Source: Pleurotus djamor (Eukaryota; Basidiomycota; Agaricomycetes; Agaricales; Pleurotaceae). From it: a stretch of 64,000 bases of DNA. Made by a program: the position numbers and the translations under genes. Location of the stretch: positions 168,237-232,236 of the forward strand of contig JAPEVF010000008.1 of assembly GCA_029747585.1 (NCBI GenBank). The letters run 5' to 3'. The stretch's first letter is position 1, and every line of letters starts with the position of its first letter. This document shows, in pieces, positions 44,705 through 55,164 of this stretch. The notes beneath the pieces are model-generated. The model did not search any database. It saw only the letters and a list, made by a program, of their open reading frames with translations, and was not told the origin of the DNA.

Positions 44705-47470
44705 ATGTCTCGGACGCTCCCTTCTTCATTGTTGGATTTTGCGTTAGCAAGCACGAGCCGGAATAATGTCTGCATTCGAAACCGAGCAACTTGGCGCATG
44801 ATGCACCAAGTTGCATTCGCGACCTCAGAAGAGCCTTCTCTGCCGCCCGAAATTGCTCATGCCCAGGCGTTTCGTAGGTCGGTATTTGTGTTCCGTTCGG
44901 CGTGGAATTTGACTCATCTGAATAGACAGAGGACGCGGAATAGCAGACGATCTGGATTAGCCGTCCGAACGAGCTTGGCGGCGAATATGGAATTGGAAAG
45001 ACGTGTGAGAGCGCTGGAGGTTGCTGGAACTGCAGAGGTCAATCCATCTTCTACTGATTCCTACTGGTACTGAACTGTCGCTCAGAAATCCGCAATGGAT
45101 GTGCCTAGCTACTCAGAAGAACAGCTGCTCTCATTTTATGATGACTTACTCGCAATACCCTCCGAGAACCCGGATCTCGCGGTTCCGGCGAGGGAGCCAT
45201 CTCCCGAAGAAGACATCCACACAGTAGACTTGATTGACGTTCGCTTAATGGAGGCTGCGGCGAGAAGAGACTCGACGGGGCTCCTTGCAGTGCTTCAGCA
45301 GAATGCTCTGTCGAAGGAGAAGGAGACTAAATATGGGCCTTCAGACCTCCCTTACCAACGAGCGCTATGGAGAATCGAGTCCTTCTTGAATCGGGCTGAA
45401 AGCGTCAATGGGTCGCAGAGTTCCCTTCCAGTAGCTCCCGGTATTGTGACCTCCGCTGAGGTTCAAGCACTCGTTCGTGTTTGTGTGAGTACTCTCGCTC
45501 GCTCAGTGGATTTGTCCTGCTGACTCCCTTCATAGCTCCGAGAGAAGCAGTATGCGGCGGCAGAGCATTCACTTTCCCTGGCTAAGGTGAGTCCAACTGG
45601 ATCTCTGACGTTTCTTGACTGATCTCTTCCAGCGTCTTGGCTTGGTGATACCAGAGGCCGCCTCCAACTCTGTTCTGGACGCATATGCAAAACGAGGTCT
45701 CGTTACGGATGCCGAACGATTCTTGACTTCCGTGTTGACGAGTAGGTCTTCACTTATCTCAGCTGTCCCCTTTGGTGACATTGTTACAAGCTGCCCCGAC
45801 GGAGATTCAGCGACATCTCCATATCAAAGCACACCTCCGCGCATACCCTTCTGATGGTATCCCGGAATCTGCGCTTACCGTCTTACATCACTACGAAGAC
45901 CAAAAACTACCTGCCCCGATGACCACGTACTCCATGATCATTACCTCCCTCTTTGACAAGAAATCTGTGCTCGCCAGAGCCCAGGCTTGGGATATCTTTT
46001 CCCACATGCGCTATGTCGCCCACCCTCAACCCGATGCATTCCTTTACACGATGATGATCCGAGCCTGTGCGTCTCCCTTTGCATCCCATCGTTCAGAAGC
46101 CGAACGAGCGCTCGACCTTTGGACGGAGATGACTGTCGACCATGAAATCCCACCTACTACTGGTGCCTATAACGCCGTGATCCTTGCATGTGCACGGACT
46201 GGAGAAGCAGCCTATGTTAATGAAGCCTTCCGCTTGGCTAAGCAGATGCTAGACACGTATCGCGACGCCTCGGGTGCCTCCGAGTTCAAACCTACTGCCA
46301 AAACGTTTTCGGCGTTGTTGGAAGGTGCAAAGCGCATTGGTGATCTCGGGAGGGCGAGATGGATATTAGCAGAGATGGTTCGAGTTAGCGATCCTGCCAA
46401 CGATGTGCTGATCACAGAGGAGGTCATCATGCACATGTTCCATACATATGCAACTTACACTCCCCCCTTCCGTCGCGGGATGGCCTTGATGCAGTCTTCC
46501 GTCAACACGCCTCCCACGACTTCAGAATCATCCCCGACAGAAGTTCTTCCCTTGGAGTCGGTTAGTGAAGGAGGAACCCCACAGCTATCTGCATCTGAAG
46601 ACCAAACATCTTCCTTCTCCCATCTTGCTCCCCAAAGTCGCGCTGAAATCATCAGAGAAGCTCAATCACTGTTCCATCGTGCTGTTCAATCTCGTCCGTA
46701 CGATCCTTCCTTGTTACCTTCTTTCGACGACAAGTTCTCCAAGGTCAAGCTCACACCCCGCCTCATCAACTCGTATCTTTCAATTTACTACCGCCATGGA
46801 ACCCTAAAAGCTGCCAAAGACCTCTATGAATCGTTGTTTGAAGAACACCGAGTCCGACGTGACGCTAGAACCTGTGTGGAGGCCTTGAACCGTTGTAGTA
46901 ACGCGCCAACACACGAAAGGCTCTTGGCTCTGGAGTTCGCCACCTCAGTATGGGAACAGTGGATGGCTCTGGAGGGAGAAATGAGGCATAGATCTGTTGT
47001 TGGTGCCGAAGTTCTGGACGGTCGTATCGTGGAGCGTGCTCGAGTCTGCATGATACGTATCCTTGCTCGGTTGGTCTCTTCCATCTTGTTGATGAATTAT
47101 CTATGCTAACCCTCTGGACGGTAGCACTGGCAGGCTGGATGACGCGTTAAGTCACGTTCGATCTTTCGTAGACTCTTATCCCCCGCCTCACATTCGAGAT
47201 CCTCGTCCAACCCTCCCTATGAGAGGCACGAGGACCGTTCTCTTCGCGCGGAGGCCCCTGGTTCGCACAACAACGCCGGTTGAGGTACCTGACGATACAG
47301 TTCCACCGCTCTTGACATTTGGCGATTTGGATGTCTTGCATCATCGCTTGGCTGCGGCTAAACGAGTGAAGGATGTTGGATATGTCAAATGGGTTTGCAA
47401 AGCGTACGAGGGGGCGTTGAGGACGAGGAGGGAAAGGTCTTTGGCAGCAACTCCAGAGAAGTCGCCTTGA
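44705..47470 (+). CDS. Mitochondrial pentatricopeptide-repeat (PPR) protein
   Basis: PPR proteins bind organellar RNA and act in mRNA processing or translation. ATG 44705 gives MSRTLPSSLLDFALASTSRN and a basic stretch, a likely mitochondrial presequence. MELERRVRALE is then joined by an intron (about 45020-45087) to KSAMDVPSYSEEQLLSFYDD. Helical repeats of about 35 residues follow: ASNSVLDAYAKRGLVTDAER, MTTYSMIITSLFDKK, PDAFLYTMMIRACA, TTGAYNAVILACARTGEAAY, TAKTFSALLEGAKRIGDLGR, and RLINSYLSIYYRHGTLKAAK plus ARTCVEALNRCSNAPTHERL. It ends after TFGDLDVLHHRLAAAKRVKD at 47470. Introns also occur near 45485-45535, 45586-45632, 45742-45787 and 47071-47125. The overall form fits fungal mitochondrial translation or RNA-stability PPR factors; the specific target is not predictable. 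Confidence 0.82.
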
Positions 47471-48008
47471 CAACGGTCCTTCCCCCCACACGCCCCCACG
47501 AACCCACCTCTCCCTCTTGTAAATCCCACTGCTGCGGTGCAGTCTCGGCGTAATTTTGGCTGTCAATGATCTATCGTCAAGTACTTGGAGTAATTTATCA
47601 TATCTAGAGCAAAAGTACATAGTTAGTAGTCCCCCAACGTTGGAGAAGAGAGATTGATCTCTCCAGCTAATCAACCCCTGTTGCACGTTCGCGCTGGTGC
47701 CAATATTAGCCACTCAAACCCAACCACCACCCGTAATTGAAATCCCTTTAGGCCCCAGGCCCTCGAGCTTCAAGCTTCATGGACTTCAGGCCCTTTACCA
47801 TCGCGGTAGCGCCCCATAAGGATATGGATCGTATCATAGCCCAACGGTTTGGATGCACCCATGGCCTGACTTGAACTCGGTCAGGACTTCTTGTTTTCTC
47901 AATGGTACATGGCTGAACTGGTGTTCTATGCGCGATGCTTTATACCCAATTGCTCTTCGACCCCACGAATTGAATAATGTACATTTGATTCACATCCAGA
48001 CTCGCTCT
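47471..48008. other. Intergenic region, no gene seen
   Basis: Convergent 3' ends of the PPR gene and the first aldo-keto reductase. It contains a short imperfect repeat of CAGGCCCT near 47756 and 47788. No coding frame, RNA gene or mobile element was recognised. Confidence 0.45.
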
Positions 48009-49266
48009 CTACTCGCCTTTCCATGCAGCGAGGGGTAGACTGTCGACGTCAAGATTACCCTTGAACGCGTCGGGATATCTCTCGCCAGCAGGTTCAGCGG
48101 CCTCTGCCAAGGACCTAATTTCTGCAATTTCCTCGCTGGTCAAAGGGATTACTGCGGCCTTCGCATTCTCTGCAATTTGTTCCCGCTTGGTGACACCAGG
48201 AAGTGGAATGACTGGCAGGCGAGTTTTAACGATTGGATCAACGTATGCTTGCAAAGAAGACTCACAGCTTGGGTGGGACGCAAGAATCCAAGCAAGTGCG
48301 ACTTGCCCTGGAGTTGCTCCCTTTCTGTCCGCTACGACCTTGAGCTTATCCACTATGGCCAGATTTTTCGGGAAGTTTTCTGGGAAGAATCGAGGAAAAT
48401 GCTTGCGGGCGTCATCTTCCTCAAAATCGTCTGGAGACCTGAACCTACACAAACGCCGTCAGAACGCGAGGAGCATGTCTACTATATGCGGAACAACTCA
48501 CCTTCCACTGATCATTCCTCGACAAAGCGGGGAATAGGCCACGATGGAAACGCCCAACTCCTCGGCCACGCTGGCGAACCCACTTCTTTCAACAAATAGT
48601 TCCATCGCGCTGAATTCCATCTGAGCAGCCACAACCTTATCGCCTATTCCCGGGACAGCTTTTGCTCGTTTCAGACTCTCAGCACTACACTCGCTCATGC
48701 CGATCCACTTGATCTTTCCACTCTCCACGTATTCACGGAGCGTTTCCATAACCACTTCGATTGGAACGTCGGGATCAACGCGATGTTGGTAATAAAGGTC
48801 GATGCAATCCGTTTGCAACGCCTTCAGCGAGTTTTCTAGCTGGCGTTTGATATAGCTCGGTTTGCTGTTGGGGAATAAGAAGCGTTCGGGATCCGAGAGG
48901 TCGAACCCGCCAAACTTCGTGGCCAGGAATATCTCTGAGCGACGCCCAGTCTTTGTGAACCATTCCCCGATAAGCGTCTCGCCTATGTTCAACCGGTAAG
49001 TTTTCTTGAACAGTACTTGGCGAGCATCGCTTACTTCGTTGGTAGACATCCGCCGTGTCCCAAAAGGTGACACCGATGTCTGCTGCATGGGTCAGGGTCT
49101 CAAATGTTCTGGCGTCGTTTTCCTCTCCTGTCAACAAGCCCATGCCTATCGCAATGTAAGTGAGTGATGGGATCCTCCTGCGATGCAGGAACTCACGCAT
49201 TGCCCCCAGGGCGATCGCAGACACAGTAGGACCGTTCTTCCCCAATTGTCGAGTTGGATAAGGCAT
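48009..49266 (-). CDS. Aldo-keto reductase, paralogue A
   Basis: NADPH-dependent oxidoreductase of the aldo-keto reductase superfamily (yeast pyridoxal-reductase/YakC-like group). ATG 49266 gives MPYPTRQLGKNGPTVSAIAL. The catalytic tetrad is visible as DTADVY (Asp and Tyr), LATKFGG (Lys) and DLYYQHRVD (His). The phosphate-binding part reads VIPLPGV...IAENAKAA. Further marks are SYIKRQLENSLKALQTDCID, KIKWIGMSECSAESLKRAKA, VAYSPLCRGMISGR and the C-terminal LDVDSLPLAAWKGE. Introns lie near 49150-49199, 48988-49040, 48446-48505 and 48212-48267. GEWFTKTGRRSEIF marks the third exon. It differs from its two neighbours most in the C-terminal 40 residues. Substrate unknown. Confidence 0.9.
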
Positions 49267-49434
49267 TTCGAAAGGAGAAAACCAGTTACCTCCCATTGCT
49301 CATTGAGCACCGTATTTAAGGACGGCGGCAGTGACATCACACACGATCGGCAAGATACACGTCATGACGATGGCAATTGTCTCTGACTAAATTTCATGGT
49401 CATTTGACATTATCCATAAGTACATCCGTCGGCA

Positions 49435-50640
49435 TCAATTCTCCCCCTTCCATTCCGAAATCGGAATACAGTCACCCTTTGGAATGCGCGACTCTGGGTA
49501 ACGAGAGCCAGCCACATCCGCATTTTCTACCAACGTTCGGATTTGCTTGACGTCCTCGTCGCTGAGGGATATTTCAGCAGCATTCGCGTTTTCTTCAAGC
49601 CTCGATATCTCGCGCGTCCCTGGGATAGGCACAACTACAAACCAGTCTGTTAGAAATCCTGAACACAGTGTATCATGGCTCGCTCACAATCGGGATGAGA
49701 CCCAAGAATCCACGCCAGGGCGATTTGGCTAGGAGTTGCTCTGCATCTGTCACCGATCATCTTCAGTTGTTCCACGATTTTGAGGTTCTTAGGAAAGTTC
49801 TCGGCGGAGAACCGAGGCAGACCCCGTCGTATGTCATCTTCATCCAAATCATCTGGGGAACGGTACCTTGTTGACCTTGAGTTATAGTGTCCCAACCTTG
49901 TCACTTGGGATGGGATAACTTACCTTCCACTGACCATCCCACGAGCAAGCGGGGAGTACGCGACGACTGCTACTCCAAGCTCCTTTGCCACTGAAGCAAA
50001 CCCATCTTTCTCGACGCTCAGCTCAAAGGGACTGAACTCCATCTGCGCTGCGACAACCTTTTCCCCATATCCCGGCACCGACCTCGCCCTTCTCAAGGTG
50101 TCGACATTACACTCACTCAACCCAATCCATCGAATTTTTCCATTGTCGATGAACTCACCCAGAGTCTTGATGACGACTTCAATGGGTACTTCAGGATCGA
50201 CGCGGTGTTGATAGTAAAGATCGATATAGTCCGTTTGCAAAGCCTTCAGCGAGTTTTCGATTTCTTTCTTGATATACGAGGGTCTACTGTTCGGCAGATA
50301 CGCTCGCTCGGGATTGAGCAGGTCGAAGCCTCCGAACTTGGTTGCGAGGAATATTTCAGATCGACGGCCGGTCTGGGTAAACCACTTTCCCAGGAGAGCC
50401 TCGCCTAGATATGACAAGAATGAGCGGTGAAAGATCGATATGTTTCGAGTTGCACGCACTCGAGCCATATACATCACTCGTATCCCAGAAGGTCACCCCG
50501 CGGTCGGCAGCGTAGGTGAGAGTCTTCAGGGACACTTCATCATCGAACTGTCCATACCACCTTCCCATACCCATAGCCCCGAATCCAATGGCGGATACCA
50601 TAGGACCATTTCGTCCAAGTTGGCGTTTGGGATAAGACAT
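49435..50640 (-). CDS. Aldo-keto reductase, paralogue B
   Basis: Second tandem copy in the same orientation, 168 bp upstream of the start of copy A. ATG 50640 gives MSYPKRQLGRNGPMVSAIGF. Catalytic residues are present in DTSDVY, LATKFGG and DLYYQHRVD. Other marks are WTQ-like KWFTQTGRRSEIFLATKF, YIKKEIENSLKALQTDYIDL, KIRWIGLSECNVDTLRRARS, VVAYSPLARGMVSGR, the cofactor loop VVPIPGTREISRLEENANAA and the end RIPKGDCIPISEWKGEN. Introns fall at about 50408-50470, 49868-49922 and 49634-49687, matching positions in the other copies. It shares more of its C-terminus with copy C than with copy A. It diverges from the alpha/beta hydrolase across 211 bp, so the two could be co-regulated. Confidence 0.9.
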
Positions 50641-50851
50641 CGTGCTCTGTGCTACTTGAAGCGTGAGATATGGGTGGGCTGGTGGCCTTCACCTCTTTAT
50701 ATCTGGTGGCCGGATCCTCTCCATGGATTTGTAAGTTGCTTACCGACGAGCACTGACTCTGAGAAATCGCGGTGTGGAGACAAATATAGAATCCCCGGCA
50801 AGCGTTCACCGACGCTGAGCCGCCCATGGATGCAAGTTTCCTGAGACCTTC

Positions 50852-52236
50852 ATGCCACGCCTCGCAGCGAGCCAATTTGTTGTAGACCGATTCGTCCTCG
50901 AGCACGAGTATCAATCCGATCATACAGCTAGCCAGTTGACACCGTTGGTCACTATAGCAAATAGGTATCGCAGCACGCAATTTGACTCCAGCGCCGAACA
51001 TACACTGGTATTCATCCATGGAACTGGATTTCGTGAGTAAACGTCTACAGGTGGCTTTCGAGCAATTCTCTCAGCAGACCTTCGTGATATATAATAGATA
51101 AAGAACAGTGGGAGACGACCTTGCGGTATATCTATGATACCGGAAGTGTCCGAGAAGCTTGGGCACTTGACTGGCAAGATCACGGCGAGGCCGCGGGCCT
51201 CAACCAGGCCACCCTGGATGCACGCGGGTCTAGTGTATGTGAGTTGATAATCGCGCTCTCGATTTTTGGGCTGTACTGATTCATGTTGCCCAAATGTAAG
51301 CCTGTTACGATGTTGCCCACTCAATTACAGCGTTTCTCAAGACCGAACACATAGAACCCTACCAAAATATTGTCCTGATCGGACATTCACGAGGCGCGGT
51401 CGCGGTGTGAGTTGCGATACTCTTGTATTTTATCCCGCACACTGAGAGGACCAGTCTCTTTTACGTGGCAAATATGCCACTGAAAGCACCATCAATCCGC
51501 GCCCTTATCCTGGTTGATCCGGCAATGGTTCCGAAAGAGTTATGGGACTCTAACACCGACAACTGTCAAGCAATATTCACTTTCTCTCTGAAGGCAGCGG
51601 CGTCGCGAAGACACGAATGGGCAAGTAAAGAGGACGCCTACGCATGGATGAAATCACGCCGTCCTTGGAAAGGTTGGGATGATCGTGTTTTGAAATCTTT
51701 TGTGGTGAGTCCGACCCATGATTATCTTCGCGGTAAATGTGTTTTAACTTCTCTTCTAGAACCATGCCCTACACCAAGGAGTTGGCCACGTTCGCCTGAA
51801 GTGTAGAAGGGAGGATGAATCCCAGCATTACCTACCTTCAGAGGTGTTGTGGGAAGCTCCGAGGATAATGGCTGAGGTGTCCCATACCAAGCCGGTTCAC
51901 CTTATCTGGGGCGGCACTCCGGATATGGTGTGAGTAACGCCTCTCGATGATATGTTAAGTGTGACCATCTGAACAATCTCACAGCCCTCTCAGCGTACGA
52001 AACAAGATCTCAGAGACACTGACTTCCGGTGCTGGAAGAGCAACTGTCAGTGTTGTCGACAATGCTGGGCATCTGGTCGGTTGAACCTCGTCTACTCTAC
52101 TTGTGTTTTGCTCCGAGTTCACGTCTCTAATGTATCTCAGGTACCTGCTGAACAGCCAGAAAGACTCGCACTGGCTATTCGCAAAATCCTACAAGGACTC
52201 CCGCAAGGGATTCCTCCCCAGCGCACCAAGTTGTAG
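50852..52236 (+). CDS. Alpha/beta-hydrolase fold protein
   Basis: From ATG 50852 (MPRLAASQFVVDRFVLEHEY) the frame has the oxyanion-hole segment LVFIHGTGFRE, a conserved VREAWALDWQDHGEAA, and the nucleophile elbow IVLIGHSRGA (G-H-S-R-G). ALILVDPAMVPKELW, AYAWMKSRRPWKGWDDRVL, a VHLIWGG strand bearing the likely acid region, and the catalytic His in VVDNAGHLVPAEQPERLA complete it. It ends GIPPQRTKL at 52236. So the Ser-His pair and fold order are intact. About seven short introns are needed. This type is common near fungal secondary-metabolism genes, but the substrate is unknown. It sits between aldo-keto reductase copies B and C and converges on a P450 fragment 18 bp away. Confidence 0.8.
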
Positions 52237-52254
52237 ACTACCTTTAGGAGACAC

Positions 52255-52753
52255 TTAGGGGCTTCTTCTACGAAACAGGATCTTCCCCTTCCGTGAAGGG
52301 AAACCCATGGGTCCCAGCCACTCGTTTCTGGGACGCACACCCTCTTCTTCGAGCTTCAAGTCATAGTTCATGACCAAATATGCTACAACGCTTTTTATCA
52401 TCAACGCGGCCAGAAAGCGCCCGGGACTTGGACCGAGGAGGCTGAGTGTCTACTCTAAATCATTGAAATCCGACGCAAACGCACCATGCATGTCGTCCGC
52501 CGCCAAATGAGAGGTAGTTGTGGCCGGTATTCGTGAAACAGACCTTCTCATCTTCCGGTCGGGTCGGCTTGTTGTTGCTTAGAAGTTTCTCCCGAATGTC
52601 GGAAAATCGAAAACCATCGAAAATATGTGGGCTAGGGTATATGGTTTCGTCGGTGTGAGTTGCGGTCGGAGTAGCGGCTACTATACATCCAGCAGGGACC
52701 TCCGTACCATCTGCGAAGCGAAATGGGGTCATGGTCTTCCGGGTGAGGGTCAC
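52255..52753 (-). pseudogene. Cytochrome P450, C-terminal fragment
   Basis: The last part of a P450 is readable: LTRKTMTPFRFADGTEVPAG, ATHTDETIYPSPHIFDGFRF (the PERF-like region), and LSFGGGRHAC-PGRFLAALMI with the haem-ligand Cys restored by splicing over about 52419-52477. VMNYDLKLEEEGVRPRNEWL and the usual basic tail GKILFRRRSP end at 52255. Upstream, at 52754-52850, only a few residues resembling the K-helix region (ESL) can be imagined, and no I-helix, earlier exons or N-terminal anchor appear before the oppositely oriented gene fragment at 52856. It is therefore a truncated remnant of a roughly 500-residue gene, of the kind seen in agaric CYP512/CYP5035-like families (recalled pattern). 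Confidence 0.75.
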
Positions 52754-52855
52754 TGTATGTCAAGGATATACACGCGAACTGTACATAAGTCGGAGGCAGC
52801 GACTCATGAGCCGTCTGACTAATGTGGCATAGTTCAACCGCTCCCCTTTCGCGGA

Positions 52856-53405
52856 ATGACTTGTACTTTCACCGTGGCGTCACCGCCCGAAATCCCCGGC
52901 ATCATCATCTTTAGCACGTCCGTAGCTTTTGACCTGTGTATCTTCGTGCTCACCAGTGTGCGAGCATTTCAGTATTGTAAGTATCATCTTTCGTCCCCCA
53001 CATTCTTGAATACGAATTGAAAGGTTGGCAGACAAAGCGGGAAATCGGCGAATCGTTGCGGTTATCTTCAAGGATTGTCTTTTCAATTACATCTTGATGT
53101 TTTCGTGAGTAGTTGATCCCATCCATTCATCAGTCTCATTTTGGTCTCATGACCTGCGATGTAGATCCGGGGCCGCAGCTCTTACACTGTACATCGCTCT
53201 GCCACCTGAGCGAATCGTTCTTCGTGGGCTTCTGATCAACCCTATGCGGAGCCTTGACATAATCGTGGCGTCGCGAATAGTCCTCAACTTGCGCGAACTC
53301 GTTTCATCGCCCTCTTGCCAAGTCATCTATAACAAAGCGCCCAGGAGATCACTGGCCTCGGGTGAAGAGACTGAGATCGGATTTCAGCGCAATTCACTCT
53401 GCTAG
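52856..53405 (+). pseudogene. DUF6533/6534-like fungal membrane protein, C-terminal fragment
   Basis: Three exons read in one frame from ATG 52856: PEIPGIIIFSTSVAFDLCIF with VLTSVRAFQY, then NRRIVAVIFKDCLFNYILMF, then a hydrophobic stretch ending in NPMRSLDIIVASRIVLNLRE. Introns are at 52977-53031 and about 53105-53163. The pattern (last two or three helices, then an N-P-L/M-R-S-L..I..SR..LNLRE motif) is that of the C-terminal part of the multi-helix membrane proteins abundant in agaricomycetes. The usual first four or five helices are absent, and a P450 fragment abuts it. It is probably a relic rather than a short functional gene. Stop at 53405. Confidence 0.6.
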
Positions 53406-53643
53406 AATATCCATGTAGACGATGGTTCAATCAAGACCTCCTGCTTCTCCTTTGGTTCCCCTGAACGCTGACTGATTTGTGGCTTGGCAACTCCCATTGC
53501 TGACGAATTTACTTTGCCTTGCTTCGTACGTGTGCGATATCGGGTTCGGCATGAACACATATAATCGGATGTTTCTCTGTCTTTGACACGAAATATTCTG
53601 ACTTATTGACCCCTACGGAAGAAGCGAAACCGTCACCTCCAAA

Positions 53644-54888
53644 ATGCCTTATCCCACTCGCCAACTTGGTAAGAACGGTCCTACAGTTTCAGCCATCGGT
53701 TTTGGAGCCATGGGTGAGTCTACTACACTGTTAATCTCGCCGTTCATCCGTTCACATATCACTACTTTAGGTATGGGGACGTTCTACGGCAAGTCCAACG
53801 ACGAAGTGTCTCTGAAGGTCCTCACCTACGCCGCTGACAGAGGCGTGACGTTCTGGGACACGTCCGACATCTATGGAACCAGTGAGATACTTCTCCGTTT
53901 TCTGCACCGTGCCGTTTCCTAACGTGATTGTAGGCGAGGCCCTTTTGGGGAAGTGGTTTACCCAAACAGGACGTCGCGCTGAAATATTCTTGGCTACCAA
54001 ATTCGGCGGAATGGATCTCTCTGTCCCCAACCGCCCTATCCCAAACAGCAAGCCGTGGTACATTAAACGACAAATCGAGAAATCGTTCAAGGCGCTTCAA
54101 ACAGATTATATCGACCTTTACTATCAACATCGCGTCGATCCTGAGGTTCCCACCGAAGTCGTTATGGAGACCCTTCGACCCTACGTTGAGAGTGGAAATA
54201 TTCGGTGGATTGGTCTCAGCGAGTGCAGTGCCGAAACGCTAAGGCGAGCGCGCGCTGTTCCAGGTATCGGCGAGCGAGTCGTCGCTGCCCAGATGGAGTT
54301 TAGTCCGTTTGAGCTGAGTGTTGAGAAGAGTGGGTTTGCAGCTGCCGCTGAAGAACTTGGAGTTGCGATAGTTGCGTACTCGCCCCTTTCTAGAGGGCTA
54401 GTCAGTGGTCGGTAAGTTTGCCCAAGCTTTCCCCCTGCGTCCATCAACTTACTGGTGTTCTGCTAGGTACACCTCGCCGGCTGACTTTGAGGAAGACGAT
54501 CTACGCAAAATACTTCCTCGTTTCTCCGCTGAGAACTTTCCCAACAATTTGCTCATCGTCGAGAAGCTCAAGACTATAGCGAACCAATACGGTGCCACAA
54601 CTGGTCAAATTGCTCTCGCCTGGATTCTTGCGTCGCATCCCAATTGTACGTGACGAGTCCAAATCACCTTCATCATACTTACGTCGTGTAGTCATACCTA
54701 TCCCTGGAACTCGGGACATTGGACGGCTGGAAGAGAACGCACATGGGGCCGAAATTACCCTAAGTGAGGCGGACGTGGAGCAAATTAGAGACTTGGTCGA
54801 GAGTGCAGATGTTGGTGGCTCTCGTTACCCGGATTTCTTCATGCCAAAGGGCGATTGTATCCCTTTTTCAGAGTGGAAAAGTGAATAA
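53644..54888 (+). CDS. Aldo-keto reductase, paralogue C
   Basis: Third copy, on the opposite strand. ATG 53644 gives MPYPTRQLGKNGPTVSAIGF, identical to copy A for 18 residues, while later regions track copy B. Catalytic residues appear in DTSDIYG, LATKFGGMD and DLYYQHRVD. Other marks are GKWFTQTGRRAEIFLATKF, YIKRQIEKSFKALQTDYIDL, NIRWIGLSECSAETLRRARA, AIVAYSPLSRGLVSGR, VIPIPGTRDIGRLEENAHGA and FMPKGDCIPFSEWKSE. Introns at about 53715-53771, 53881-53933, 54412-54466 and 54647-54692 match those of A and B. The mosaic similarity suggests gene conversion or serial duplication within the cluster. Substrate unknown; a role in detoxifying carbonyls or tailoring a metabolite is inferred from context only. 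Confidence 0.9.
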
Positions 54889-55084
54889 GTATGAGTATGT
54901 AGATTCCCACTGAATTCGCCTACTTCCGAAGTGTGAACGCGTTGATACCCCCTCCTACCCCTCTCGAGACTCCTAACAGAAAGCGCCGACTTTTCCACGG
55001 TCAGTAAATAGTTCCCACAGTCAATGTCCCTTGTGCCTGTCGCGATTGTTTCAAATTTGACGATCCTCTCGCATTGACGACCAC

Positions 55085-55110
55085 AGCGGTGACGACGACG
55101 ACGACGAGAC
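55085..55110 (+). repeat. GAC/GACGAC microsatellite upstream of kinase gene
   Basis: A run of about seven GAC units (GGTGACGACGACGACGACGAG) lies 55-80 bp before the kinase start, probably in its leader. An in-frame stop at 55146-55148 separates it from the coding region. Confidence 0.5.
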
Positions 55111-55164
55111 CGATGAGCACGCGTCGCGCAGCTTCAGGTCACCTTTGATATTGGAACGTTGAAC

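Noticed and set aside
47147..47713. 188-codon - frame antisense to the PPR gene end
   Set aside because: It overlaps the conserved last PPR exon, has no recognisable motif and poor codon character.
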